A DNA stretch of 64,000 nucleotides, taken from NCBI RefSeq assembly GCF_964275005.1, contig NC_092694.1, forward strand, positions 31,390,359-31,454,358, in the 5' to 3' direction. The translations under genes and the position numbers were made by a program. The notes below the pieces were generated by a model. It was not told where the DNA came from, searched no databases, and saw nothing but the letters and a program-made list of their open reading frames with translations. This DNA comes from Diadema setosum (taxonomy: Eukaryota > Echinodermata > Echinoidea > Diadematoida > Diadematidae). Shown piece after piece: positions 1 to 12,549 of this stretch; the stretch's first letter is position 1; every line of letters starts with the position of its first letter.

Positions 1-166
1 CCCCCTGACCTCAAACTTGATTTTCTCAGCTCAGCCGTCAGCGACTTTTGGATCCTTTTGTTGTGGCGGGTCATATATTTTCTTTCAAAACTGCTTCATA
101 TGTTAACTGCATTGTGTGAATCCGCCTGTGATTCATTACTCTTCCTTGTTTCTCTATGTTGAACAG

Positions 167-1210
167 ACATCGGCAGCAACAACAGTGGCTACTACGAGCT
201 CCAGGCCGTGCTGACCCACCAGGGGAGGTCAAGTTCCTCCGGTCACTACGTGGCGTGGGTCCGAAGAAAAGAAGGTCAGTAGCTCCTGCTTACAATTGGA
301 CATAATGATACACATTTTCTGTATGGGGCACATCACTCATATTCAGTCTCTTTGCACTCTGTCACCTCCCACCGCAAAGCCGGGGGAATGAGTTCCCTTT
401 ACTTCTTAAATTCAGACTGTGTGTGGGGGTTTTCTTAAGGAACCCTGGAAAGTGGATGTAAAATCAGCCCTTGAAATTGAAGTTCATGTGATTTGCATGA
501 GAATCACCTCTTTTAAAGGTACCAGCAAAGAACACAGCTTTGCCAACTTCCGATGGCTTCACAGAATGATACTGTACGAGCTGAAATTTTCGCGGTGGTT
601 TTATTTTCGCGAATCGCCTTCGAACCACGAAAATAACAACACGCGAAAATAACAACGCGCGATTTACTAAGTTCAGTTAGACCCTCGTAACCGCGAAATA
701 AACAACACGCGAAAATGTCCTCCAAGTAGCAATTCGCGAAAATATCTGTACGCGAAGATTTCAGCTCGTACAGTATTCAAATTAGATTGCATGATGTGTA
801 TGTATCTATTTACAACTATGCGTACATCTTTAGAATATGCAAGCTTGTATGCTTCCATTTGTGTGATGTATTTTTCATCATGTACCAGTCAAAACCACAT
901 TTGTTGTCATGATTGAACGGGTGATGAATACTCTTATCGTCATGTCATATTCTTCATTCGATTCATTCAGAAATGAAAGCAAAAAAATGCCAAAACAATT
1001 TATCACCCACATAAACATCTTATTGAAGAATCATGTGATATTCTTTCAGACGAGTGGATGAAGTTCGATGATGACACGGTAACGGGCATCCACAGCGAGG
1101 ACATCTTGAAGCTGTCTGGAGGCGGGGACTGGCACTGCGCCTACGTCCTGATCTACGGACCCCGCAGACTGCCGGAGGAAGAGGCGCCCGCAGAAGAACC
1201 GATGGCATAG
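167..1210 (+). CDS. USP14: USP14, C-terminal two coding exons (gene starts outside window)
   Basis: Two exons, 167-274 and 1050-1210, joined in phase 1, encode the end of ubiquitin carboxyl-terminal hydrolase 14, the proteasome-bound deubiquitinase that trims ubiquitin chains. The first exon reads DIGSNNSGYYELQAVLTHQG and then a GHYVAWVRRK stretch; the second reads DEWMKFDDD, then EDILKLSGGGDWHCAYVLIY and stops after EEPMA with TAG at 1208-1210. The GHY histidine is the catalytic-triad histidine of the USP fold, and the LSGGGDWHxAYVLxYGPRR end is characteristic of USP14 rather than other USPs. Acceptors (gaacag, ttctttcag) and the donor (AAG|gtcagt) are good. All upstream exons, including the Ubl domain and catalytic cysteine, lie outside the window. 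Identification is by recognisable family sequence; boundaries are by eye. Confidence 0.95.
572..773. mobile_element. MITE family A, copy 1 (TA-flanked, TIR CTGTACGAGCTGAAAT)
   Basis: About 202 bp lying in the last USP14 intron. The ends are inverted copies (CTGTACGAGCTGAAAT at the left; ATTTCAGCTCGTACAG at the right) and the element is flanked by TA on both sides, as in Tc1/mariner-type insertions. The interior is full of TTTTCGCG / CGCGAAAA motifs and has no coding potential. A second copy with closely matching interior lies at 5893-6102. Confidence 0.85.
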
Positions 1211-2347
1211 GAGGCCGCGCAGACACCGCATTCCATTCTTGAGTGACATATTTACCGTATACGCCGTATATTTTAGCAAGTCTATTTTTTTTTCGCAAAT
1301 GGGCACTTGCTGACAAGTTCGTGAGTGGTTAGATTGGCAAATTGTGGAGTAATGAACAGAGAAATGTACGTTTGCATGTGGCATTGTGGTTGGATCAGAG
1401 TGAATATGTGGTGTGGTGTTAAATTCACAAGGAGCACCCCAGCTGCGAAATATGTAAGTAAAAACCGTGCGAAAAATATGTGGCATATACAGTATACAGT
1501 AGGGGAAATAATGGTTGGATGAGGAAAAGGATCAGAGTTAATAGGATGGTTTCAAAAGAATGTGAAAAATGATCTAGCAAACATTGTCAGAGATTTTTGC
1601 CGGAATTTATGCCAGAACCATGCAAGTATAAAACTCATGCTATACTTCTTGGGAAAGGAAAAGTTCCTTGCATGCATGAAGCACGGTCTACCTTTTCTGA
1701 CGTAGGTAAAACTCCATCAGTTTAATACACTCGTATCCCCTTGGATGCCACACTAGTTTATGCAATGTAAAGCCTCATTTTGTTGGGTTGATTCTTCAGT
1801 TTGTGTATGTAAGAGCATGTCATGGTAAATTCAAGAATTGGGCAATCTCTTATTTTTCTGTGAGATGAGAAAGATTGCATTCTCATTTCACATTGGTTGT
1901 GTACAAAATCTACCGCATGATAGGGTGAGATGGTTCATTTGCATACCTCTGTGATGTAGCCTGGCATTCCATGATTGCATGGCGATTTATTTATACCGAG
2001 TATTGTAAAACGAGGAGTGTTCTTATACATTTTAATTTCGCGAATTTCACGAGAGCCAAGATTCGCAAAATTAAAATGCACACAAAAGTTCTTATCTACA
2101 CTATACGCATTGAATGTTACAGGCAACTCATGAAAATTTCATGCCGCGAAAAAGGCCGTCGGCTCCAATTCGAGAAAATTTCATGCCACGAAAATATTGT
2201 GTTTTACAGGAGTCCTCCCACTATAGCTTACATATCGGCATATATCAACCAGATATATCCCACTGCCTTTCACTCTGATGATGTTCAGTGATGAATGAAT
2301 GATTCGGGGGGGGGGGGGGGGGACGATGTTAGCTTATTACAAATAAA
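1211..2347 (+). other. Probable USP14 3' UTR
   Basis: Non-coding sequence after the USP14 stop. The first clear AATAAA in this direction is at 2342-2347, after a run of 17 G at 2306-2322. If that signal is used, the 3' UTR is about 1.1 kb and contains the MITE copy at 2003-2209. No other gene is visible here. The end point is inference. Confidence 0.35.
2003..2209. mobile_element. MITE family B, degenerate copy
   Basis: The ends read TTGTAAAAC and GTTTTACAG. The interior (carrying ATTAAAATGCACACA and a following GAATGTTACAGGCAACT stretch) resembles the cleaner copy at 19209-19367, so this is a diverged member of that short TA-type family. No coding capacity. Confidence 0.6.
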
Positions 2348-4142
2348 ATGTGTTAATCACATGCCTCACCTCGTTCCATCCCTTCTGACTTTTTTGTTGA
2401 AGTTCAGTGATGAGGGGATGGATGAGAGAAAGATGGAGTAATGGTCTACAAGAATGTGTGGGGTGTGCAGACCAAGCAAAGTCCATGAGACATTTCATTG
2501 CTTTTCAACCCTTGTGACTCTTCAAAGAAGTCCAATGATAAAATGAATGCAAATCGATGATGATGTTGCAAACGATAATTATGGAAGAGGTATATCATGC
2601 CATCTCGAGGGTCGGCCTCTGCATGCAGTATTTTAACAGGGTTTGCCTGTCTCAGATATACATCTAATGCAAGAGACATGCAGGCTTATCTTTCCATGTG
2701 TTATAAAAACTTCAAGAGGTATACAATTTTGAGCTAATGGAAAAGAAAGTTTTCCATTATACAGAATTCGGGCGGACATTCATAACTGTGTGTAAACTGT
2801 AACTTATATTCTTACAAAGGCAATCTGTACCCTGTGGTGATTAACATCACAGATTACATTCATAAATGTCAGATGAATGTGCTTGTTCTTTCAAATGCAT
2901 ATGCCTAATTCTCTTTGCAGCTAAATGATATATTTCAATGTTATAAACACAGGCTTTCTTAAATCTAATTGCAATGTCGTGAAGCAAGAGTATATTGTCC
3001 AATGTTCTGAAGTCAGATTAGAATGAGTTAAAACTCACATTACCGGCTTGAATTGTTGACCGTCTCCTATAAACTGTATTAGATATAGTACCGGTATAAA
3101 GTATATTCAGTAATTGAAGACAGAAGTATTTTTCCATAAGTGAGAAAAGTTACCTGAATTGATATTTATTATGAGAAAAGAGTTGGGTTTTCATGAAGTT
3201 CATACAACCTTATTTAAATGCTTAGCTGGTGTTTTGAAAATATAGTGTCGTGGATATTGAGCTGATGTACTCACAATTTGGCATCTGTCAAGTTCTGGGT
3301 AAAATTTGCTGCAGAAGTTATGATCTTGTCACCATAACATTTGCCCCCCTGAATTTCATTTCATATCTTGTATTGGAGAAAGATTGTGTGGAACTGGTTA
3401 AAGTCACTGTTGTCCACACAAAATCAGACAGAAATTTATAAATTTGACAGTGAAATCGGAACTTCAATGTTTCAGAATGTGTTGCTGATTTTAGGGATCA
3501 GCTGTAGATTTTAAAGTTAGTAATGAAGAGGTTTCTGAAAATTCCACAAGTGAACCAATCATAAATGACCGGCAAAGGGATTAGTACAGAAAGATGATAT
3601 TTAACTCAAACAAAGAAAAGTCCAAATTATGATAGAAAAATACATGGCACCAAACCACAGAAGAGGAGTGTTTGAGACTTGATGGCATAAATCTTGACTT
3701 CAGGGAAACAGGCTTTTTAACTTCAAAGATGGCACACAACTTTTTGATTTCTGCCAACAGTAAATGTGACTTTTAATAATGTTGGGTATGTCACTTACTA
3801 TCTCGTGACAAGCTGAAAATTATTGTGTCCATTACTATCTGGCGATAGATTGGTATACTGGTGCTCTCTTCTTTTCACAAACATGTCAGACGTTTTATTC
3901 TTCTGCTTTAAATCTTGTTTTTCTGTCATTTATTTTAGTAGGCCAGTACAGCAGCAGCATGTCCTATGAGAGGCACTCATTAACAGTATAATTGTTCGGC
4001 AGACTTGAAAGTAGATTGTTTAATGAAGAGATGAAAGTACAGGGGAACCTCATGTTATAACAAGGTGCTTGGGATAGCTTAATTTTTCCTTGTTATACCA
4101 TGTATCTTCTTATATCAGAGATAAAAAGAGAAGAATATATTA
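2348..4142. other. Intergenic, nothing recognised
   Basis: AT-rich sequence with only short random open frames, no splice-bounded coding stretch, no RNA gene and no clear repeat structure on either strand. Confidence 0.5.
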
Positions 4143-4558
4143 CAGTTGAACCTCTATTATCCGGCCTCCCTTTATCCAGATCTCTCTATTATCCGGACGC
4201 AATCTCGCCGTGATATTTTTTTAACAATTACAGAAAGAAAGGGGGATTCCCAACTCCTTGAGAACTCCTACCCAAACACACATGAATTACATATTACTTC
4301 CAATATGATTAACATACATTGCATCAAATTTCCTTCCAAATTGCTTACCTTCAGACATTTCAACATCCCGAAACATCCCCAAATGTAACAATGAAAAGGT
4401 TGCAGTATACCCATTACTACATGTGGTACTACAATGGGCTTCATCAGTACATGTGTACGTATGTACATGTATAAAGCATTGAGTCTCCCGTATCCGGCCA
4501 AATCCCTTATCCGGATGAGCCCCGGTCCCGACTTGTCCGGATACGAGAGGTTCAACTG
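4143..4558. mobile_element. MITE with pogo/Tigger-like ends (CAGTTGAACCTCT)
   Basis: 416 bp bounded by TA (4141-4142 and 4559-4560). The left end CAGTTGAACCTCTATTATCC and the right end GGATACGAGAGGTTCAACTG are inverted copies, with several internal TATCCGG motifs in both orientations. The TA target and CAGTTGAACC-type ends resemble pogo/Tigger-derived non-autonomous elements. No transposase frame remains. Confidence 0.75.
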
Positions 4559-4559
4559 T

Positions 4560-5387
4560 AAAAGGAATGGGACCTGCAAAATTACTGTTATTTTCAGGTA
4601 TCTCATTACATCTGACATCATTATGATGAGGCTCCACTGTAGTAAGTAGTAAACCTTGCCACGATTGTCGGGGAAAAGAGGCTGGGCCAGTCACACAAGG
4701 ATTATATTCATTTCTGCCTCAGGTTGATGCTAGTATATCTTTACCTTCATCACTAAAAAGAGCGATAGAATTTTTGTTTTTTCTCTTTTTTTCCCCTTTT
4801 TTTTTTTGACTATCAATGGGCACGTACATACAAAATATATGAGCTGATTGTGTCATATTCTCACATCACCTTATGAGAAATTGCATGACAAAAATTGAAA
4901 TTTTTATGGATTTTGTGGAGAGCGAAATGGGCAGCGGGAACGATAAACCTTGATTTAGTAATTGTGGAACCAGTTTGCAGTACAGTAATGTGTGTATTGT
5001 CTCAAGCTGTGAGGAATGTTTATCAAAATTGTGACATTGCATGGCCATTTCTTTGATGCCTGTAGTGGTGTAATCAAAGAATAAGGAAATATTTATACAG
5101 TGAATTTTGAACTACAAAAGGAAGATTTCAGCTTATGATATTTGTCAAACTACTTCCTTTCTCCCTTCTCTGTAACTTGATATGATATATGAATATGAAT
5201 AAACCGTATCATCAGTTGCAGAACTCTTCAAGACCTGATTGAAAGATTGAAAGATGTGCCCAGTATTTTGTTTTTCACTAAAATTGTAATTTCTGTCATT
5301 TCAATACCAGTTCAGATTGATATTACTGGGTGTATGTGCCCAGTTTTTGTTTGTTTGTTTTTTTTTTCCCCAGGTAGTACCTTACGT
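4560..5387. other. Intergenic, nothing recognised
   Basis: No coding exon, RNA or repeat structure seen apart from short T-runs. An AATAAA-like motif near 5200 has no gene to serve. Confidence 0.4.
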
Positions 5388-5506
5388 GGGCTCTGTTTTA
5401 TGAAGAGTTATAATTGATTATGTAGTTGATTTCTATTACAAGTCTGTGGCAGCCTGTGTGGTAAGGAAACTTATAATCGATTATATCTTTTGATAACACA
5501 GGGCCC
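5388..5506. mobile_element. Short MITE with GGGCYCTGTTTTAT ends
   Basis: About 119 bp with imperfect inverted ends (GGGCTCTGTTTTATGAAGAG against the reverse complement of TTTTGATAACACAGGGCCC). It resembles the 'GGGCCCGTTTCATAAA' elements at 9865-10012 and 45324-45541. No coding capacity. Confidence 0.55.
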
Positions 5507-5880
5507 AGTAATGGTCATGTGGTCATTACTGAGCGAAAGCTGCCATGTATTTCATTTGAAAATGTACATTTCTCAAGCACATCTTATGACTTTGCGTCTA
5601 CTGTGTTTGAACTGTAAAGCCGATTGAAGCGAGCATTGATGATGTACATTAAAGTTCTTTAACTTCCAGCCACCTATGTACAATGAAATATCCTGTGTTC
5701 ACATTGTGATATTTTTCTGCGTACCATTTCATCAGATTTTCTCCAAACCGTGTCTCTTTATTTCTCCTCTGCCAAAGAAAGTGGTTCCCATTTCATAAAG
5801 TGCAGGACAAACAGCATCCTTGTAGCCCGATTTATAATAAACACATGAGCACGAAAAGGTACTTTGGGTCTAGAGGTTAA

Positions 5881-6482
5881 GGGGATAGTATACTGTACGA
5901 GCTGAAATTTTCGCGGTGGTTTTATTTTCGCGAATTTCGCGAATCGCCTTTGAAAATAACAACACGCAAAAATAACAACGCGCAAATAACTATATTAAAG
6001 TTCAGTTAGACCCTCGCAACCGCGAAATTACCAACACACGAAAATGTCATCCAAGTAGCAATTTGCGAAAATATCTGTACGCGAAAATTTCAGCTCGTAC
6101 AGTAGTTTTGGTTGAGACCTGGCTTTAGGTTTCTAACATTTTTCGGTGAGATAATGAAAAATTGCTTATGAAATGTGAAAGAACAAGTAATTCCAAGAGG
6201 AATATTGAGTTCATTTGATGAAAATTGGTTTTGAAATGGCTGAGATATCCAAAACAAAGCAATCCTAATAAAAGATGGGACCCACCTATTATTAGGATCG
6301 CTTTGTTTTACATGTACTTTGTTTTTTATGTATCTCAGCCATTTCAAAACAGACTTTCATCAGATAAACTTTGGATTCCTCTTAGAACGCTTTGCTCTGT
6401 AACATCTCATAAGTGGTTTCTTAGTTTCTCGCAAAAAGTTTAAAACTTATATCCTTATCTCAACCAATACTATACCATCCCT
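5881..6482. mobile_element. TTAA-flanked foldback MITE, interrupted by a second MITE
   Basis: Flanked by TTAA at 5877-5880 and 6483-6486. The left end GGGGATAGTA continues, after the inserted element at 5893-6102, as GTTTTGGTTGAGAC. The right end read in reverse is AGGGATGGTATAGTATTGG and then TTGAGAT, so host ends match once the insertion and one TA are removed. The body is a long hairpin with arms around 6225-6270 and 6290-6350 (AAAACAAAGCAATCCTAATA against TATTAGGATCGCTTTGTTTT). No coding capacity. Confidence 0.8.
5893..6102. mobile_element. MITE family A, copy 2 (nested insertion)
   Basis: Second copy of the element at 572-773, with the same CTGTACGAGCTGAAATTTTC ends, flanked by TA at 5891-5892 and 6103-6104. 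It sits inside the left terminal repeat of the TTAA-flanked host element. Confidence 0.85.
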
Positions 6483-6847
6483 TTAATAACATTTATGAAA
6501 TCCACTGAATTTTATGTTGAATTTTGTCTGTGGATCAGTGTACCTTTTGATCAGTATCAATATGTGCAACAATTCCAAATATATACATGTATTGCATTAC
6601 AAATAAAACAATGGTCCTTTCCAAAGCAGACACAATTATGTGCACATGGTCTCTGCACAGCTTTCAGAGTGACTGCAATGAATCTTATAATTAGAATCAA
6701 TTCTCATTTCAAAAATGTGGGTGACATTTGTTCATTTTGATCTGTGGAGACATTTGGCTTTATTACTCATGGTATTGATTCTCGCATATAGTCCATACAT
6801 TACATGCCTGGTAGTCGCGAGCCTTTTGGTTCTCGCTGTCACTATTA

Positions 6848-7390
6848 TTGTCTGTCTCTGTCCCTCTCTCGCTGTCTGTTAATCTGTCTGTCATTCTCCT
6901 CTTTTTCTCTGTACTTGCTCGTCTCTTAATACCTGCCTGTCTTTGTTTTTTTTTTCTCTCTCTCCTTGTTCTTTCTTTGTATTGTCTGTCTGTATGTCTG
7001 TGTACATGTGTGAAAAGCTCTCCCTCTCTCTCTCACTGTTTCTATCTCTATCTCTATTCTCGATCTATCTCTACCTCTCTGTACATCTATCTGTTTCTAT
7101 CTCTCTCCATCTCTATCTGTATTCTCGATCTATCTCTACCTCTCTCTCCATCTATCTCTATCTCTCTCTCTCTCTCTTCTCGATCTATCTCTACCTCTCT
7201 CTCCATCTATCTCTATCTCTCTCTCTCTTCTCGATCTATCTCTACCTCTCTCTCCATCTATCTCTTTCTATGTATCTCTCTCTCTCTCTCTCCATCTATC
7301 TCTCTCTATATCTCTCTCTCTTCTCGATCTATCTCTACCTCTCTCTCCATCTACATGTATCTCTATCTATCTCTCTCTCTCTGTCTTCTG
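6848..7390 (+). repeat. CT/TCTA-rich microsatellite cluster
   Basis: About 540 bp of impure (TC)n, (TCTA)n and recurring 'ctctctccatctatctcta' units. The long open frames through it (Ser/Leu/Tyr-rich) are simple-repeat artefacts. Confidence 0.9.
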
Positions 7391-7912
7391 TCATATCCCC
7401 TCAACTCTGTAACATTGGGAAATCAGGCGCCGTGTAGGATGGCAGAAGTACAGTGCAATGATGTCGACGCCATACAACATTAGTGCCCTTCTGGCACTGA
7501 CTGATGACACTTTTTGCAACAAGCTTTGTTCTGCTGAAAATCAACATTTGCTCCATATCTTCAACATGCTATTCTTGCCCATTGTTGGGCTTTAGTCTGA
7601 TAAAATGAACTAATCATGAAGAGGAGACCTTAAAGTTACAACACTTTTTTTTTCTTTTCAAGCTGACTGGCAACAGAAAAGCTCATAAACAATACAAGTT
7701 CATGTTCATCAGACCTTTTTAATCACTCGGATTAATCCATAAACTCAATTCATTTGTATGGCACAGTTATCATTAACTATGGCAAACCAACTTCCATGTA
7801 GTTGTGATACTGATTTTTAAAGTATCATGACATTCAGCTGCATTGTTTCCTTTACAAATCAGTCTGTGTGGAATTAAGGCCTTCATCATTGCCACTCCAG
7901 TTTTATCTATCT

Positions 7913-8055
7913 ATTATTCATTCATTCATTCATCCATCCATTCACTCATTCATCCATTCATCCATTCATTCATTCATTCATTCATTCATTCATTCATACA
8001 TTCATACATTCATTCATCCATACATTCATTCATTCATCCATTCATTCATTTATCT
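7913..8055 (+). repeat. (ATTC)n tetranucleotide microsatellite
   Basis: About 35 near-perfect ATTC units with occasional ATCC and ATAC variants. The Ile/His/Ser/Phe frames across it are artefacts. Confidence 0.95.
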
Positions 8056-9198
8056 CCAACAGAAACACGATTATAATTAAACAGATTATGATTGCAAAAA
8101 ATAAGTATGTATATGAACACTACAATGTACAACAAACACAATTTATACATACTGGTATGCAATTGATATGGTAAAAAAAAAAATGAGTACATAAAAATTC
8201 TGAAATTGGGGAGGAATGCTAAAGACATGATTCAAGTACAGTGTACTCTAAATGAATGCATGAGTCCTGTAAGATGCCAAACTGATCATTGCATAGTCTT
8301 TGGATATATAAGGCCTCTGCTGCCTTGAATGTAGACTAAGTTGTTGTTTTGGTTTTGGTTTTAATGGCATGTATCATTCAGAATTGAGTATTTATGCAAG
8401 GCTACTTTTTTTTTATTTTTTTTAACTCCTTTTTTTTTAGTCAATTGGTGTGTTACATTATTTTCCTCATACACTTTGATAAGAATTTGATGGCCTTTTT
8501 GATGGCTATTTGGTCCCCTGATTGTTTGCTGACAAGATACTAGTACCTTCTGCATCAAGCAGTCTTCTCAGCAGAGAATTAATCTGCCCCCCCCCCCCCC
8601 CCTCCCCCCGGTACACAAACAATGGTCCAATGCTCTCCAAGTGTGCCATCACGATTAGTCTTGATTAGTCTTGATTCAGACACACATGGGATATAAGCCC
8701 AGACCACATTGATTAAAAGCTAATCATTGCAGAATATGCAGATATTGGCATACACTATAGATCCACTATCACTTACCCACCTTACGCTGATGAATTTCAC
8801 AGATCCTCAGCTTTTTATACAGTGACTCTCAGTATAACTTCCCCAAACTTGCCCATACAATTACAAACAACAGAGTAATGACACATACATTGTAGCAGCG
8901 ATTAGTTGATGATTTCATCGAATCCTGTATAAATCCTTTTGACTACCTATGTATTAATTAACTAATTCATACAGTGCACTCCCGTTGTATTGCATCACAC
9001 TACAGAAGAAAAAGCATCCATATCAACTATTTGCGGCAACTCTATTCAGATAAAATGAGTACAACCTTTCCACTCTTGAAGCTCTTTGAATTTCTTTGCA
9101 GTTGATACATAGAGTGGATATCCCATATTGCAGACAGTCCCAAATATACACTCCATGGAGAATGCCCAGAGTGTGAAGCCAGCCCCTCAGTCTCCCAA
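8056..9198. other. Intergenic, nothing recognised
   Basis: The sequence downstream of the ankyrin gene contains only short T-runs and a C-rich tract around 8587-8610. No clear polyadenylation signal for the minus-strand gene was found close to its stop. Confidence 0.4.
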
Positions 9199-11949
9199 TC
9201 ACCTCTTCCCTTTCTTCCACCTCGATGCCACTTTCTTCTCCTTCTTCTCCGTCAGCTGCTTCAGGAACTTGGTCTGCTTGGCCTTTTCTTCCGCGATGCG
9301 CTGCCTCTCAGCCTCCTTCTTCGCCTCGATCTCTGCCTGACGCTTCTTCTCAGCGAGCTCGATCAAGGCCCTGCGAAAAATGTGCAGCAACCACAATTTG
9401 GAAACTGGCATTTTGTTTCACTTTGATAACATCCTTAACATGCATTTGTGAAATGCATGGGATACCACATTAATTTCATTGCCACAAATGTTGCACATAG
9501 ATTTATATCTGCACCTTGTCAGTTTAAAAGCATGGTGGTGGCTTCTCAACACAATTTTGTGAATAAGGCTGAAAGCTTCCAGAAACTCTCAGAGATATCA
9601 ATGTACAAAATTGTATGTCGATCAACCCAAACGTATAACATACACAACCTACAAGGGGAAAGGGGAAATTTGCACTTTAAGTGGTGGATAATTGCATTAC
9701 ACTTCTTATCAAAGTACATTATTGTCTACATTTGGCATTTTAGAGGTGCATTAAAAAACATATTTTTGTTCACTTGATTTACATATTCAATGCAACACTA
9801 AATTCCCCACATTATGGATGGGCTAGTTCTGTATTATTAAAAGTGGTCATCCAACAATACACCAGGGGCCCGTTTCATAAAACTTGTCATCAGTGACAAA
9901 CTGTCATAGATGTGACAAGCTACTGAAATCCTTGCATCTGATTGGCTGAGAGCAAATTTGTCACAGAAATGTGGCAGTTGTCACTGATGACAAGTTTTAT
10001 GAAACGGGCCCCAGATTTTGTCCCATTTGTTGCACCAACGCTTGCTATTATATAAAGTGCTCAAACTCTCCCTACAAGTGCAAATCACATCTTAGTGCAG
10101 AGTCTACTTCAAGTTCTAGTAAAAACTTTTCACAGATTATGCCTTCACCAGTTCTCTAGATAATGATTATAGATATTATTAATTACATTGGATGGCTATA
10201 TTTCATAAAATACCAGGGAAAATTGCACTTGTTAGGGCCAATATTTCATGGTATCATATTCATTGCCAGTCAATATAATGAAATCACCTATTCATCTAAT
10301 AGAGAAGAAACATACGGGTGCATGGCAGGTAAGACCTACTCAGAGATAAAGGCGATGCAGTCATGGTGTCCATAGATCTCTGCAATCCTCTGTGGTGTGT
10401 CGCCATAATTGTCCTGGAGGTCAATGGGGGCGCCAGACTTGTACAGTGCCTTCAGTGCCAAGATTTTTCCTTGCTCACAAGCAAAATGGGCAGCAGACCA
10501 TCCAGTGTCCGTCACTGCATCCAGTCTGGCCCCGTAACTAGCGAGGAGCCGGATGCTCTCTGAGTGACCTGAGCAAAAATCATATAGAAAAATTTTCAAG
10601 ATTTCTACGATAGGAAATACTTCAACATTTCTCTTTTAGAGAATATATTTATAATTATTTATTTATGGTTAAACTAGCTTTGGTATAAATGTATGTATGT
10701 GTCTGTACCAATTATTGAAATACAGATCAATTAATTGAATAAATAATTAATGAATTATTCATGCATTCATCTACCATTTGCTTATATATGAATTAATCAT
10801 TTATCATCATTATCATTAGACCACTTTTGGTATGCACTTCTGTCTGTGTCTGTACCAATTATAGATCAATTAATTAGATAATTAATGAATTTATTCATGT
10901 ATTCATCTACACATGTATTCATTTATTTGCTTATGATTCTATCATTCACTCATGTATGTTCATTCATGTGATGCAAATCTAGAGCTACAAAATCTTGTGA
11001 ACTTTGTCAAAAAAGTGTCAGTGACCATCAGTACCAAAAAGGGTTGTACATCTCTCTGGAGATTACATGTAGATGAAATCCTTTATCAAGTGCTGCAAAA
11101 TATTGCATAAAATGTGACAGATACAGCACAGATATAATACCATAGAAAAGGCACATTTAAAATGCAATCATATTTGCTCAAAGGCAGCAAATTCTGGGTC
11201 TGCTTAATAGTCACAAATTAATACAACCTCTGCCAATACAGACTGAATACATGCCCAGAAAGTTTAGATGGTGGATACAAGAAAATAAGGTAGATAATAC
11301 TGAAGAAGAAAGGGCATAGCAAAACAAAAGAATTCCAACTGTTACAGCAACAACAACAACAAAAGTTCTAAGCAAGGAATATGGACTTTGTAATCAGAGT
11401 CAACCTCACATAACTTACATCCATAAGGACGGGAGAAAAACTTAATTTTGACTGACACATTGGAATTGACACTTGGTTTCTCTTCCACTAATTAAGTCAA
11501 TTCTTCGACTTGAGCGAGATGGGCTTGGGTGCTCAGGTTAACTGTACAATTCAACTGATGATGGTTAGTTGCATAGTAGCAGGGCCAGTGCAACTGGTGG
11601 GGGTGGGGGGTGGGGGAGAGCTCGGGGCTTGTCAGCTGATGAAACCAGGAAGTGGTATCAGAAATATAGACTGCCCCCCACCCCACACACACACAAGTTG
11701 TACACACACTTTTAAAATCACAGCGCCGGCGCCATGTAAGATGATTTCACACATGGAGGGTGAAAAAAAAAAAGAAAAAAGAAGAAGATGAAAAATATGA
11801 TCACTCCTACCTCTTATGGCAGCCCAGTGAAGGGGACATCTTGAATTCCACTCCAAGTCGGGTCCATTGATGTCGTACTTCCCCGTAGCCAGGAGCGACT
11901 CAATGTGATCACTGTCTCCCGATGCTGCTGCTTCATGTAGTTCCGTCAT
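9199..11949 (-). CDS. ANKRD66: ANKRD66-like ankyrin repeat protein
   Basis: Three coding exons on the minus strand: 11949-11811, 10568-10340 and 9370-9199, total 540 nt, 179 residues, frame-consistent (phases 1 and 2). The start ATG gives MTELHEAAASGD; an upstream acceptor at about 12023 puts 73 nt of 5' UTR in the same exon. Residues about 1-125 form ankyrin repeats: PLHWAAIRGHSESIRLLASY, then GWSAAHFACEQG, then YGDTPQRIAEIYGHHDCIAF. Residues about 125-179 are a charged Ala/Glu/Lys-rich helix, probably coiled coil, ending in a basic KKGKR tail. The MTELHEAAASGD opening, the LHWAAI motif and the GDTPxRIAxIYG signature match vertebrate ANKRD66 as I recall it. Function of that family is not established; ankyrin repeats mediate protein binding. 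The symbol is by resemblance, so treat it as probable. Confidence 0.85.
9865..10012. mobile_element. MITE with near-perfect inverted ends (GGGGCCCGTTTCATAAAAC)
   Basis: 148 bp in the second intron of the ankyrin gene. The left end GGGGCCCGTTTCATAAAACT and the right end AGTTTTATGAAACGGGCCCC are inverted, and pairing continues through TTGTCATCAGTGACAA. A fold-back element with no coding capacity, related by its ends to the elements at 5388 and 45324. Confidence 0.85.
10672..10912. repeat. Tandemly duplicated ~100 bp AT-rich segment
   Basis: Two direct copies, about 10672-10776 and 10817-10912, share GTGTCTGTACCAATTAT, AGATCAATTAATT and TTCATCTAC in the same order with small gaps. They lie in the first coding intron of the ankyrin gene. 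Confidence 0.6.
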
Positions 11950-12549
11950 GACATCAGTCACTGACGATTCTCCAGTACAATGTAGGTCTAACACTCAACA
12001 GGTCTGACAGGCTCATAAATGTCTGCAAATACAATGTAGAAACATTTTGTGTTGCATTTTGTACATGGTCTACATCACGTTACCACAGTGCAATGTGAGG
12101 TATGACTTTTGTTGTCATAGCGTTTCTACTTGAAACATGAGCCAACGAGGGAAAAAAAAAAAAGGGGTCCTCAGCTCATCTCTCCCCTTCCACCACTTCC
12201 GGGTTTCTCCTGCTGACAAGCCGTTCCACCGGCCATGCATATTTATAACTCTATACACAGCCCAGTCGCTGTATAAATCAAGCCGTGCTTCGCACAGCGT
12301 CTGGTCGGGCTAGTACAAGCGAAATGTTACTTATTTACACAGCTTGCAATTACAATATTTGCTATTTGTCTCTAGACTATTCTTCTTCCATTAAGTGCAG
12401 CTTTATGCTTGAAGATTACACACTGTAATGTGTGAGAGTGTGCAGCCGTATGTGTGCTCCACCAGTCAAATTCCACAAGTAGTGTATTTACAAAATATAT
12501 ACATGGAGTGCACGTACTAAAAACCCATAATTTCTCATATGAGATTCAG

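Noticed and set aside
6848..7483. Long open frame of about 200 residues rich in Leu, Ser and Tyr
   Set aside because: It is entirely a CT/TCTA microsatellite, open in more than one frame; not a gene.
7843..8080. His/Ile/Ser-rich open frames in two registers
   Set aside because: Produced by the (ATTC)n microsatellite.
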